Source: Arcobacter siniprincipis (lineage in GTDB: Bacteria > Campylobacterota > Campylobacteria > Campylobacterales > Arcobacteraceae). From it: a DNA stretch of 64,000 nt. The DNA is taken from assembly GCF_048571125.1 (NCBI RefSeq), contig NZ_CP182343.1:744001-808000 (forward strand), given 5' to 3'. Numbering within the stretch: position 1 is the stretch's first letter; each line of letters begins with the position of its first letter. The notes beneath the pieces are model-generated. The model had not been told where the DNA came from and did no database searches. It saw only the letters and a program-made list of their open reading frames with translations. Below are positions 33,487-41,379 of the stretch, piece by piece. A program made the position numbers and the translations under genes.

Positions 33487-35303
33487 TATGAAATCTTATC
33501 TATTCTAAATGTATATGTAATGAATTTCTTGAAGTCAATTACAATTTTAAAACTATCTTTTAATAAATCCCTTTCTATTTTTCCCAAAGAATGAGTATCT
33601 ATTTCATTATTTATTTTTTTATTTTCTTGAAGTTTTAAAAGTTGTGATTTTAATCTTAAGGTACAAAGTACATCAAATGCTTCCAATAACTCATTTGCCA
33701 TACTTGGTTCTAAAACTTTTTTTCTCTCTAAAATTTTGATTCTTTTTACTGTTGTTGTTTCTCTAATTCTTTCTCTTAGTGCAAGACTTCTTACTCCTTG
33801 TACAATTGGGAAAATACCTGTTTTCTTTATATCAATATAGTGAGTTTTTGTCATAAAATTTGCAATAATATTTGGTGTATCAAAGGCTAGGGTTGCCTTT
33901 GCAAAATATGCCATAAAAACATCTTTGTCATGTAGTTTATTAAATAAATCATCTTTTAATTTGATTAATAACTCTTTATCCCCTGCAACTGCAAAAGAGT
34001 CAAAAAATATTGCTAAATCCATATAATTTTGCATATCAGGTGCTTCAATCCATTTTTTTGTTTCATCTGTGTATGCTTGAAAACTTTTACACCAAAATGG
34101 ATTAGAAACCATTATATTACCTTCACAAGGTGGATAACCAAAATCTATTAATGTTCTTGTTATCTCTTCCATATATGGTCTATATTGCTCAACATCAACT
34201 CCATCTTTTATAATTAAAGCATTATCTTGGTCAGTTTTTATGATTTGTTCATTTCTTCCTTCACTACCCATAACAACCAAACAAGCACTGTTTAGTAACT
34301 CTTTTGGCATAATTAAACTATATAGTTTTTTATAAACTTTTGTATTTAATTGACCAATTAAATTTGATATATGATTTACTTTTACACCTTTTGCATTTAA
34401 AATTGTAATTGTATTGATTAACTCAATACTTGCTTGTTTTAAATCTTTTATATTTGAGGCTTTTTTTATTTTTGAATCTACTACGTAAGTATGATTTGCA
34501 AAGTGTGATAAAACATCAATTTGTTCTAAAATGCCTATCATATTTCCACTATTATCTACAACACCAACTCTTTTTATATTTTTCTTTATTAGTATTGAAA
34601 AGGCATCGAATAAATAGTCATCTTTATTTACAGTTAAAAGCGGGAAAATCGCAATATCATCTACTGGAATTGTCAATGTTCGTCCCTCTAATAGAACTTT
34701 CATTTTTAATAATGAGTCTGTTATAATCCCATACTTTCCATCTTTTTGAACAATGATAGTTGAAGTATTAAATTTTATAGAATTTTCAATTGCATCAATT
34801 AGTTTTGTCCCACTTTGAACAATACAAGGTTCGTGAGTAACTGTATCAGATACTTTAGCAATCATGAAAGATGATAGTTCTGAAGTATATTTTTTTTCTT
34901 TTAAATTTTGTAATTTGCTTACTAAATTATTTAAGAAAAACTCTTTAAACTTAGCATTATTTTCAATTAGAGTAAGAAAAGTCTTTTTTTCTAATTCATA
35001 ACAAATTAAATCTTCTTTCACTATAAAATTGTTTTTACATTCACCATAAATTAATGAATTTGCATCAAATGAATCTTCTTGATGAAAATCCATGACCAAT
35101 TGCTCTTCACTTGTAATTTCATGAACAGTACCTTTTATTATGATAAAAAAATGAGTCGAAACTTTTTCAGGACTTAATATCGTTGTATCTTTGGGATAAT
35201 AGGCAATATCCATATTTCTAATACAAAGTTTCATTTCTTCTTCATTTAAAACTTCAAAGGGATGAATATTTGATAAGAAAGATTCTTGGTCTCTTAAACT
35301 CAT
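33486..35303 (-). CDS. cNMP-binding/CBS/DUF294 putative nucleotidyltransferase
   Basis: 605 residues. N-terminal cyclic-nucleotide-binding-like domain (about 1-130), a CBS pair (about 150-275), then the DUF294 nucleotidyltransferase domain with VMGSEGRNEQ, then TDQDNALI (GSxGR and DxD) and the DUF294 C-terminal helical domain. Probably a signal-transducing nucleotidyltransferase acting on a partner protein, by analogy to GlnD. Commonly linked to acetate symporter genes, as here. The modified target is unknown. Confidence 0.9.
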   Translation of the reverse strand: MSLRDQESFLSNIHPFEVLNEEEMKLCIRNMDIAYYPKDTTILSPEKVSTHFFIIIKGTVHEITSEEQLVMDFHQEDSFDANSLIYGECKNNFIVKEDLICYELEKKTFLTLIENNAKFKEFFLNNLVSKLQNLKEKKYTSELSSFMIAKVSDTVTHEPCIVQSGTKLIDAIENSIKFNTSTIIVQKDGKYGIITDSLLKMKVLLEGRTLTIPVDDIAIFPLLTVNKDDYLFDAFSILIKKNIKRVGVVDNSGNMIGILEQIDVLSHFANHTYVVDSKIKKASNIKDLKQASIELINTITILNAKGVKVNHISNLIGQLNTKVYKKLYSLIMPKELLNSACLVVMGSEGRNEQIIKTDQDNALIIKDGVDVEQYRPYMEEITRTLIDFGYPPCEGNIMVSNPFWCKSFQAYTDETKKWIEAPDMQNYMDLAIFFDSFAVAGDKELLIKLKDDLFNKLHDKDVFMAYFAKATLAFDTPNIIANFMTKTHYIDIKKTGIFPIVQGVRSLALRERIRETTTVKRIKILERKKVLEPSMANELLEAFDVLCTLRLKSQLLKLQENKKINNEIDTHSLGKIERDLLKDSFKIVIDFKKFITYTFRIDKIS

Positions 35304-35380
35304 TTAAAACCTTTTTTAAAGTATTGTACTCTCTTATTTATACTCTTCTAATAAATAAAGTAGAAATAAAAAAGTAAAAA

Positions 35381-35406
35381 AAAAGTATACCCGAAGGTAT
35401 ACTTTT
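35381..35406 (-). terminator. Terminator of the symporter gene
   Basis: An 11-bp perfect stem AAAAGTATACC. On the minus strand the loop reads TTCG, a very stable tetraloop, followed by a run of T. It lies 18 bases beyond the symporter stop, so expression of the downstream DUF294 and exonuclease genes likely needs its own promoter. Confidence 0.9.
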
Positions 35407-35424
35407 TAGTAACTAATCCTAAGA

Positions 35425-37278
35425 TTAGTGATCTACAGCGTCACCCGCACCTGAAGGAATTCTAATTCTTTCAACAAGATCTTGAATCTCTTGTGGTGGT
35501 GGAGGAGTCATTCTTGATACAATCATTGCAACAATTAAGTGTAAGATTGTTCCTATTGTTCCAATACCAGTTGGATCAATTCCTAAGAAATAATTTGCTT
35601 TATCTCCACCTAAAAATACGAAGTAAACAATGTATCCAAAAGTAAAGATAAGACCAGTTAAAATACCAGCAATAGCACCTTCTTTATTCATTCTCTTATC
35701 AAATACCCCAAGAATAATTGTAGGGAAGAATGCAGCAGCAGCAAGTCCAAATGCAAATGCAACAACTTGTGCAACAAATCCTGGAGGGTGAATCCCTAAG
35801 TAACCAGCAATACAAATTGCAACTACCGCAGAGATTCTAGCCCACATTAACTCAGTTTTTTCATTTAATGTTGATTTACCAGTATCTTTATCTTTGAAAA
35901 TAACTTGCCCCATTAAGTCATGAGAAATTGCAGAAGCAATTACAAGTAATAAACCAGCAGCAGTTGATAATGCAGCAGCAAGACCCCCAGCAGCAATGAA
36001 TGCAATTACCCAATTAGGTAAGTTAGCAATTTCAGGATTAGCAAGAACCATGATATCTCTATCAACATATAACTCATTTTCTATTTTCCCACTATTTGCA
36101 GCAGGAACAGCATTTGTAGTTATTCTTTCCCCATATTCTCCAGTTTTAGTACCATCGAATGCAGGTTTACCTTTAAATGCAGCATCCGGAGCATATTGAA
36201 TTTTACCATCACCATTTCTATCTGTCCATGCTAATAATCCACCATGTTCCCATGTTTTAAACCATTTACCATTATTACCTTCAATCTCACCATTAACGAA
36301 AGCTTTATATTCAACATTTTGAACATTTTTAATTAAGTTAACTCTTGAGAATGCAGCAACTGAAGAAATCGTTGTATACATAATCGCAATAAATACTAAT
36401 GCCCAACCAGCAGATACTCTAGCATCTTTAACAGTTGGTACTGTAAAGAATCTAACGATAACGTGTGGTAAACCAGCTGTTCCTAACATAAGAGCAGTAG
36501 TTAACATAAATACATTTTTTAAGTTACCTGATTCAGTATATGCTTTAAAGCCTAAGTCAGTAACTGCAGTGTCTAATGCATGTAGTAAATATGTACCTTC
36601 TGGAATAACTCTAACACCATCATCAAATGCAAATGTTGTAGTATTAAAAATACCTAATTGTGGTAAAAATGTATCAGTTACTTGTAACGATAAGAAAATT
36701 GCAGGAATCATATATGCAAAAATCATAACAACATATTGAGCAACTTGTGTATATGTGATACCTTTCATACCCCCAAGAACAGAATAGAAGAATACAATAC
36801 CCATACCAATAAGCACCCCAGTATTAACATCAACTTGTAAGAATCTTGAGAAAACGATACCAACACCTCTCATTTGTCCAGCAACATATGTGAACGAAAC
36901 GAAAATAACACCAATAACAGCAACTAATCTTGCTGTATCTGAATAATATCTGTCACCAACGAAGTCAGGAACAGTAAATTTACCAAATTTTCTTAAATAT
37001 GGAGCAAGTAACATAGCAAGTAGAACATATCCCCCTGTCCAACCCATTAAGTAAGCACTTCCATCAGAACCTTTGAACGATATGATACCTGCAAGCGAAA
37101 TAAAAGATGCCGCTGACATCCAATCTGCTGCTGTTGCCATACCATTTGCAACTGGGTGAACCCCCCCACCAGCTACATAGAAATCCTTAGTAGAACCAGC
37201 TTTTGCCCAAAGAGCAATACCAATATAAATTGCGAATGAGATACCTACGAATAGATAAATTAATGATTGTAATTCCAT
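35425..37278 (-). CDS. actP: Sodium:solute symporter, ActP/VC_2705-type (acetate uptake)
   Basis: 617 residues with about 13 helices of the SSS family. Seen: the N-terminal YVAGGGVHPVANGMATAADW with the Na+ site pattern, and IAAGGLAAALSTAAGLLLV (helix 8). A long soluble insertion (about 325-415) with DRNGDGKIQY and similar repeats is typical of the large VC_2705 subfamily. Likely imports acetate or another short carboxylate with Na+. Preceded by the DUF4212 subunit, 12 bases apart. Confidence 0.88.
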   Translation of the reverse strand: MELQSLIYLFVGISFAIYIGIALWAKAGSTKDFYVAGGGVHPVANGMATAADWMSAASFISLAGIISFKGSDGSAYLMGWTGGYVLLAMLLAPYLRKFGKFTVPDFVGDRYYSDTARLVAVIGVIFVSFTYVAGQMRGVGIVFSRFLQVDVNTGVLIGMGIVFFYSVLGGMKGITYTQVAQYVVMIFAYMIPAIFLSLQVTDTFLPQLGIFNTTTFAFDDGVRVIPEGTYLLHALDTAVTDLGFKAYTESGNLKNVFMLTTALMLGTAGLPHVIVRFFTVPTVKDARVSAGWALVFIAIMYTTISSVAAFSRVNLIKNVQNVEYKAFVNGEIEGNNGKWFKTWEHGGLLAWTDRNGDGKIQYAPDAAFKGKPAFDGTKTGEYGERITTNAVPAANSGKIENELYVDRDIMVLANPEIANLPNWVIAFIAAGGLAAALSTAAGLLLVIASAISHDLMGQVIFKDKDTGKSTLNEKTELMWARISAVVAICIAGYLGIHPPGFVAQVVAFAFGLAAAAFFPTIILGVFDKRMNKEGAIAGILTGLIFTFGYIVYFVFLGGDKANYFLGIDPTGIGTIGTILHLIVAMIVSRMTPPPPQEIQDLVERIRIPSGAGDAVDH

Positions 37279-37290
37279 ACTCTATTTCTC

Positions 37291-37545
37291 CTATTCGTGA
37301 ACGCCATATTTTTCGTCAATGCTACTCATTAATTTAACATAAACGAAAATAAGAACAACAAACACATATATTGCACCTTGTTGTGCAAACCAAAATCCAA
37401 GTTTAACACCACTGATTTCTATAGCATTTAATTCATTAATGAATATAATACCACATCCGTAAGAAACAACAAACCAAACTATAAGAAGTTTAAAGATTGT
37501 TGAAATATTTTCTTTCCAATAAGCCTGAGCTTTTTCTGGACTCAT
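37291..37545 (-). CDS. DUF4212 small subunit of the sodium:solute symporter
   Basis: 84 residues with two transmembrane helices. Starts MSPEKAQAYWKEN and ends with a short polar tail; the family invariably pairs with the ActP-type symporter. I start at the ATG at 37545 after AAAGGAGAACCT, an excellent ribosome site. An upstream in-frame ATG at 37629 would add 28 unlikely residues and cover promoter sequence. Confidence 0.88.
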   Translation of the reverse strand: MSPEKAQAYWKENISTIFKLLIVWFVVSYGCGIIFINELNAIEISGVKLGFWFAQQGAIYVFVVLIFVYVKLMSSIDEKYGVHE

Positions 37546-37669
37546 AGGTTCTCCTTTTTTGAATTTATCAAAAGAAAAAGTTTCTCTTTTAATAATTAAC
37601 AATGTAATTGTAATAAGGGTAAATAGCAAAAGGGTAGCAATCGAATGATTTTCTGAAGAAATTTTGAAA

Positions 37670-37690
37670 TTTATGTAAACTTTATGTAAA
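37670..37690 (-). promoter_or_regulatory. Tandem 10-bp direct repeat, likely response-regulator site
   Basis: Read on the minus strand, TTTACATAAA occurs twice with an 11-base period. This phasing is typical for two OmpR-family subunits bound head to tail. It lies between the response regulator gene and the DUF4212-symporter operon, about 125-145 bases before the DUF4212 start. Regulation by the adjacent RR is an inference. Confidence 0.5.
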
Positions 37691-37694
37691 TAGG

Positions 37695-37727
37695 ATCATA
37701 AAGTACCAAATAAAGGTACTTTATGAT
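37695..37727 (-). terminator. Hairpin at the end of the response regulator gene
   Basis: A perfect 13-bp stem (ATCATAAAGTACC and complement) with a 7-base loop. It includes the last codons of the response regulator. There is no T-run after it on the minus strand, so it may be a weak or factor-assisted terminator. Confidence 0.5.
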
Positions 37728-38383
37728 GAATAGTATCTTTCTACTTTATATCCAAGTCCTCTAATATTTTTAATAAAGTCTTCTTTTAGTGCTTTTTTTA
37801 ATCTTGAAATTTCTGCTCTAATTGTAGGATTATCTATATCTTCTGCATCCCAAACATCAACTCTAAATCTTTCAAAATCTACAATCATATTTATATTAAG
37901 TGCAAGTATATGGATTATTTCTAATTGTTTTTTAGTTAAATTTTGAGCTTCATTATTAAAATATAAAATTTTATCAGTTTTTGAATATGAATAGTTTTCA
38001 GAAAATTTTATATGAGAAGTAGTTTGTTTGTCTTTTTTCAAAATTTGATTAATTTTAATACCAAGCTCCTCTAAGTGAAAAGGTTTTTTTATATACTCTC
38101 TACACCCAAGTTTGTATGCTTTTGTTATGTCTTCTATATCTATAAGTGCAGTAATGAATATTGTAGGTACAAATGTATTTTTTTTATTTAATGTATCTAG
38201 AATATCAAAACCATTTATAGTAGGGACATTTACATCTAATATCAATAAATCATAAGATGTATCTACATTGTCTAAAACATCTTGACCATCAGTAAAACTA
38301 GTGACTCTATGTCCAATATTAGATAAGTATTCACTTATGGCATTATTTAACATCATTTCATCTTCAAGAAGTAGTATTTTCAT
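37721..38383 (-). CDS. OmpR-type response regulator
   Basis: 220 residues. Receiver domain 1-115 with EDE (8-10), phosphoacceptor D50 in LLILDVNVP and the KKPF lysine. DNA-binding winged helix in the last 100 residues (RRGLGYKVE-like end NIRGLGYKVERY). I start at MKILLLEDE (38383), the standard N-terminus; the alternative ATG at 38419 adds 12 residues. Overlaps the histidine kinase gene by 20 bases. Probably controls the symporter operon that follows. Confidence 0.9.
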   Translation of the reverse strand: MKILLLEDEMMLNNAISEYLSNIGHRVTSFTDGQDVLDNVDTSYDLLILDVNVPTINGFDILDTLNKKNTFVPTIFITALIDIEDITKAYKLGCREYIKKPFHLEELGIKINQILKKDKQTTSHIKFSENYSYSKTDKILYFNNEAQNLTKKQLEIIHILALNINMIVDFERFRVDVWDAEDIDNPTIRAEISRLKKALKEDFIKNIRGLGYKVERYYSS

Positions 38384-39944
38384 TTGTTGTAAACCTATAT
38401 GTAAATTTTGTATTCTCATTTGTTGAATCTAAGTTAATTATAACCTTATTCTTATCACAAATTTCTTTTACGATTCTAAGACCCAATCCAAAGCCACCTC
38501 TAGCATCATTTTCCCTATAGAAATCATTAAATATTTTTTCAGTATTTTCTATTCTTTTTGAAATTGTTTTAACTTCAAAAATTATTCCTAAGTCATCTTT
38601 TAGTAATTTAATATAAATAGGGGAGTCTTTAAAAGAGTATTTTATTGCATTGGAAATATTATTATCTAAAATTCTTTGTAATAGAGTTTTATTAAAGTTT
38701 ATAAAAATAGGGTCTTGAATATTGGTAACAAAAAATAGTGAATTTGAAGTACAAATATCATCAAAGAAGTCTAATCTATTTTTTAAATATTCTGAAAAAT
38801 TAAAAAATTCTTTTTCATAGTTTACCCTATCTTTTTTTATCATAAAAGACAAATCATCAAAAATATATTGGATAGTTTTTGCTCCACTTTCTATGTTTCT
38901 TATGTATTTGTTAGTTGGATTACTCATTTTATATAAATCAAGATTTGTTTGAATAATAGATAAAGGTGTATTTATTTCATGAACAGAGTTTTTAATAAAC
39001 TTTTTCTGTTTTTCAATTAATTGAGTTAGTTGCTTTGTTTGTTTTGTAACAGTTGTTTCTAAGTGAGTATTTAAATCACTTAACATATTGTTTTTGCCTT
39101 TAATACTATGCATTGCATCATAGGCATAGTTAGCAATAATTTTAAACTCACCAAAAATGATTTTATTTTGATTTATAGGATTATCATTGTTTTGTGAGTC
39201 CTTAAAATACTTTCCTATAGCTTTTACATCATTGACAATAAGAATAGTTGCATTTTTGTATATAAAAATAGAATATAGAACTAACATAATAGTTAAAGAT
39301 AAAATTTGAAGAGTATAATTTGAAATCTTTTCATCGTATTCAAATTGCTTCTGGGCAACTATTTTATCCAAGTCAGTTAAATATACACCAGTTCCTACTG
39401 TCCAGTTCCATGGTTCATAAGACAAGGCATATGAGATCTTTTTTACTTCCTTTTTGTCTTTATGTTTAATCCATAAATATTCAACATATCCTCCTGCATT
39501 ATCTTTTGAAACATTGATAAGTTCTTTAACTAATTTTTTGCCTGTTTTATCAGTATAATTAAGAAGATTTTTTCCAACTAATTGTTTTGATGCAGGATTG
39601 TAAATTGCTGTTCCAGAATAATTATAAATAAATAAGTAATTGTCTTTTTTATTTTTATCTCTCATATTTTCAATTGCTTCTAAAATATCTTTTTGAAGTT
39701 CTTTTTGAGATTTTGCATTTTTATATTTTTTGTCGTAAAAGTCTATAAAATTAATTACATTTTCTATTTCATTTTTCATTTTATATTTTTGTTTATTTGC
39801 ATAATCAGTTTTTATTATTTCTATTTTTTCTTGAAAGTCATCAAATGCATTTTCTATTATTATAAAAGTAAAAAAAGATATTAGAATAATTATAAAAATA
39901 ATACTGTAAAGAATTAAGTGATAAAGAGATTTTGCTTTAATCAT
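38364..39944 (-). CDS. Cache-domain sensor histidine kinase
   Basis: 526 residues. Two transmembrane helices (about 10-32 and 208-230) bracket a periplasmic single Cache domain (YLFIYNYSGTAIYNPASKQL, then YVEYLWIKHKDKK, then PWNWTVGTGVYLTD). Cytoplasmic part: coiled linker, HisKA with the phospho-His in NSVHEINTPLSII, HATPase with ILDNNISNAIKYS and GGFGLGLRIVKE. Cache domains of this type bind small carboxylates in relatives, matching a downstream symporter, but the ligand is unknown. Confidence 0.92.
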   Translation of the reverse strand: MIKAKSLYHLILYSIIFIIILISFFTFIIIENAFDDFQEKIEIIKTDYANKQKYKMKNEIENVINFIDFYDKKYKNAKSQKELQKDILEAIENMRDKNKKDNYLFIYNYSGTAIYNPASKQLVGKNLLNYTDKTGKKLVKELINVSKDNAGGYVEYLWIKHKDKKEVKKISYALSYEPWNWTVGTGVYLTDLDKIVAQKQFEYDEKISNYTLQILSLTIMLVLYSIFIYKNATILIVNDVKAIGKYFKDSQNNDNPINQNKIIFGEFKIIANYAYDAMHSIKGKNNMLSDLNTHLETTVTKQTKQLTQLIEKQKKFIKNSVHEINTPLSIIQTNLDLYKMSNPTNKYIRNIESGAKTIQYIFDDLSFMIKKDRVNYEKEFFNFSEYLKNRLDFFDDICTSNSLFFVTNIQDPIFINFNKTLLQRILDNNISNAIKYSFKDSPIYIKLLKDDLGIIFEVKTISKRIENTEKIFNDFYRENDARGGFGLGLRIVKEICDKNKVIINLDSTNENTKFTYRFTTNENTTS

Positions 39945-40016
39945 ATTTTGTCCTATTTGAGATAAAAGAGGATATCAAATTTTAGATGATAAAATGATTA
40001 TGTGAGATTTTAATAG

Positions 40017-40093
40017 TGGCGCGGCTGAAGGGACTCGAACCCTCGACCTCCTGCGTGACAGGCAGGCGTTCTAACCAACTAAACTACAGCCGC
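40017..40093 (-). tRNA. tRNA-Asp (GTC), copy 1
   Basis: 77 nt with CCA encoded. Acceptor GCGGCTG/CAGCCGC pairs, the T-loop GGTTCGAGTC is standard and the anticodon is GTC in CCTGTCACG. Last gene of the eight-tRNA cluster. Identical to the copy at 40383-40459. Confidence 0.97.
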
Positions 40094-40111
40094 ACTATTA
40101 TTTTAAAAAAA

Positions 40112-40187
40112 TGGTGGTCGATATAAGACTCGAACTTATGACATCTACCTTGTAAGGGTAGCGCTCTACCAACTGAGCTAATCGACC
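40112..40187 (-). tRNA. tRNA-Val (TAC), copy 1
   Basis: 76 nt with CCA encoded. Acceptor GGTCGAT/ATCGACC, anticodon loop CCTTACAAG with TAC, T-loop AGTTCGAGTC. Three bases separate it from tRNA-Glu. Identical to 40481-40556. Confidence 0.97.
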
Positions 40188-40190
40188 GAT

Positions 40191-40265
40191 TGGTGACCCC
40201 TAGGAGACTCGAACTCCTGTGATTGGAATGAAAATCCAAGATCCTAACCGCTAGATGAAGGGGCC
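40191..40265 (-). tRNA. tRNA-Glu (TTC), copy 1
   Basis: 75 nt with CCA encoded. Acceptor GGCCCCT/AGGGGTC (G-T wobble at one pair), anticodon loop ATTTTCATT with TTC. Target of the MnmA thiolases in this window. Identical to 40560-40634. Confidence 0.96.
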
Positions 40266-40298
40266 AATCGAAATATTTGAAAAGTTTACTTTTAAAAG

Positions 40299-40374
40299 TG
40301 GTGACCCGTAATGGATTCGAACCATTGGCCCCCTCATTAAAAGTGAGATGCTCTACCAACTGAGCTAACGGGTC
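40299..40374 (-). tRNA. tRNA-Lys (TTT), copy 1
   Basis: 76 nt with CCA encoded. Acceptor GACCCGT/ATGGGTC-type pairing (3' strand ACGGGTC with G discriminator), anticodon loop ACTTTTAAT with TTT. Identical to 40688-40763. The spacer to tRNA-Glu is shorter than in the other block. Confidence 0.96.
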
Positions 40375-40382
40375 ATAAATAG

Positions 40383-40459
40383 TGGCGCGGCTGAAGGGAC
40401 TCGAACCCTCGACCTCCTGCGTGACAGGCAGGCGTTCTAACCAACTAAACTACAGCCGC
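40383..40459 (-). tRNA. tRNA-Asp (GTC), copy 2
   Basis: Same 77-nt sequence as 40017-40093, with anticodon GTC and encoded CCA. Ends the first-transcribed block; only eight bases separate it from the next tRNA-Lys, so it is processed from a common precursor. Confidence 0.97.
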
Positions 40460-40480
40460 ACTAATTTATAACACTTAAAA

Positions 40481-40556
40481 TGGTGGTCGATATAAGACTC
40501 GAACTTATGACATCTACCTTGTAAGGGTAGCGCTCTACCAACTGAGCTAATCGACC
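40481..40556 (-). tRNA. tRNA-Val (TAC), copy 2
   Basis: Same 76-nt sequence as 40112-40187, anticodon TAC, encoded CCA. The three-base spacer to tRNA-Glu is also identical in both blocks, while the spacer to tRNA-Asp differs. Confidence 0.97.
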
Positions 40557-40559
40557 GAT

Positions 40560-40634
40560 TGGTGACCCCTAGGAGACTCGAACTCCTGTGATTGGAATGA
40601 AAATCCAAGATCCTAACCGCTAGATGAAGGGGCC
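40560..40634 (-). tRNA. tRNA-Glu (TTC), copy 2
   Basis: Same 75-nt sequence as 40191-40265, anticodon TTC, encoded CCA. Confidence 0.96.
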
Positions 40635-40687
40635 AATCGAAATAATGTGTATTAAAAATAAACATGAAAATAAATCATTTTAATTAA

Positions 40688-40763
40688 TGGTGACCCGTAA
40701 TGGATTCGAACCATTGGCCCCCTCATTAAAAGTGAGATGCTCTACCAACTGAGCTAACGGGTC
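40688..40763 (-). tRNA. tRNA-Lys (TTT), copy 2
   Basis: Same 76-nt sequence as 40299-40374, anticodon TTT, encoded CCA. First gene of the tRNA transcript, 22 bases downstream of the TATAAT box. Confidence 0.96.
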
Positions 40764-40785
40764 GTCTTAATTAAAATGGAGTGGA

Positions 40786-40814
40786 ATTATAAGAAAAATT
40801 TTTTTATTTGTCAA
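40786..40814 (-). promoter_or_regulatory. Sigma-70 promoter of the tRNA cluster
   Basis: On the minus strand, exact TTGACA (40809-40814) and exact TATAAT (40786-40791) with a 17-base spacer. This is a consensus promoter, unusual in a phylum whose -35 boxes are weak, and suits stable-RNA genes. The -35 box lies inside the last codons of cinA (Leu-Asp-Lys). Confidence 0.9.
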
Positions 40815-41310
40815 GGGTTTTTTGCAAAAATTTTGAAATTTTAAATAATGAACTTTTTGCAGCTTGAAATTGTACTTCTTCTCTGTTACCAAAAAATTGA
40901 AATATATCTATTTCTTGATAACCATCATCTCCCATTATTCCGATGATTACATGACCTACAGGCTTAGTTTTTGTACCGCCATTAGGTCCTGCAACTCCAG
41001 AAATTGCTATTGCATAATTTGCATCAAATTTTTTTATTACTCCACTTAACATTTCCTTAACTGTTTCTTTGGAAACTGCTCCAAATTTTTCTAAGGTTTT
41101 ATTTTGTACATTTAGTTCTTGATTTTTTATTTTATTTGAATATGAAACTATACTTCCATTAAAAATATTTGAAGATCCAGATATCTTAGTTATAAGTGAA
41201 GCAACTAATCCTCCTGTACAAGATTCAGCACAAGTAATACTCTTATTATGTTTAAGTAATAAGTTTTGCATATCAATCATATCTTGTTCATTAAATATCT
41301 CATTAAACAT
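40804..41310 (-). CDS. CinA C-terminal domain protein, nicotinamide-nucleotide amidase
   Basis: 168 residues: a stand-alone PncC/CinA C-terminal domain. Seen: ITCAESCTGGLVASLIT, GSIVSYSNKIK and AISGVAGPNGGTKTKPVGHV, then the C-terminal helix. Deamidates NMN to nicotinate mononucleotide in NAD recycling. No N-terminal MoaB-like half is present, as in many bacteria. Its 3' end doubles as promoter for the tRNAs. Confidence 0.9.
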   Translation of the reverse strand: MFNEIFNEQDMIDMQNLLLKHNKSITCAESCTGGLVASLITKISGSSNIFNGSIVSYSNKIKNQELNVQNKTLEKFGAVSKETVKEMLSGVIKKFDANYAIAISGVAGPNGGTKTKPVGHVIIGIMGDDGYQEIDIFQFFGNREEVQFQAAKSSLFKISKFLQKTLDK

Positions 41311-41329
41311 GTTATTCCTTTAATATAAA

Positions 41330-41360
41330 AAAAGGGTATGAGAAGCTCCCATACCCTTTT
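41330..41360 (-). terminator. Intrinsic terminator of mqo
   Basis: An 11-bp stem AAAAGGGTATG with a short loop, followed on the minus strand by seven T. It lies 20 bases past the mqo stop and just before the cinA start. Confidence 0.85.
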
Positions 41361-41379
41361 AAATAGTTATAAAACAATA

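Noticed and set aside
40084..40665. Two minus-strand open frames of 91 and 71 codons that look alike.
   Set aside because: They are translations through the duplicated tRNA genes, not proteins; the likeness comes from the tRNA duplication.
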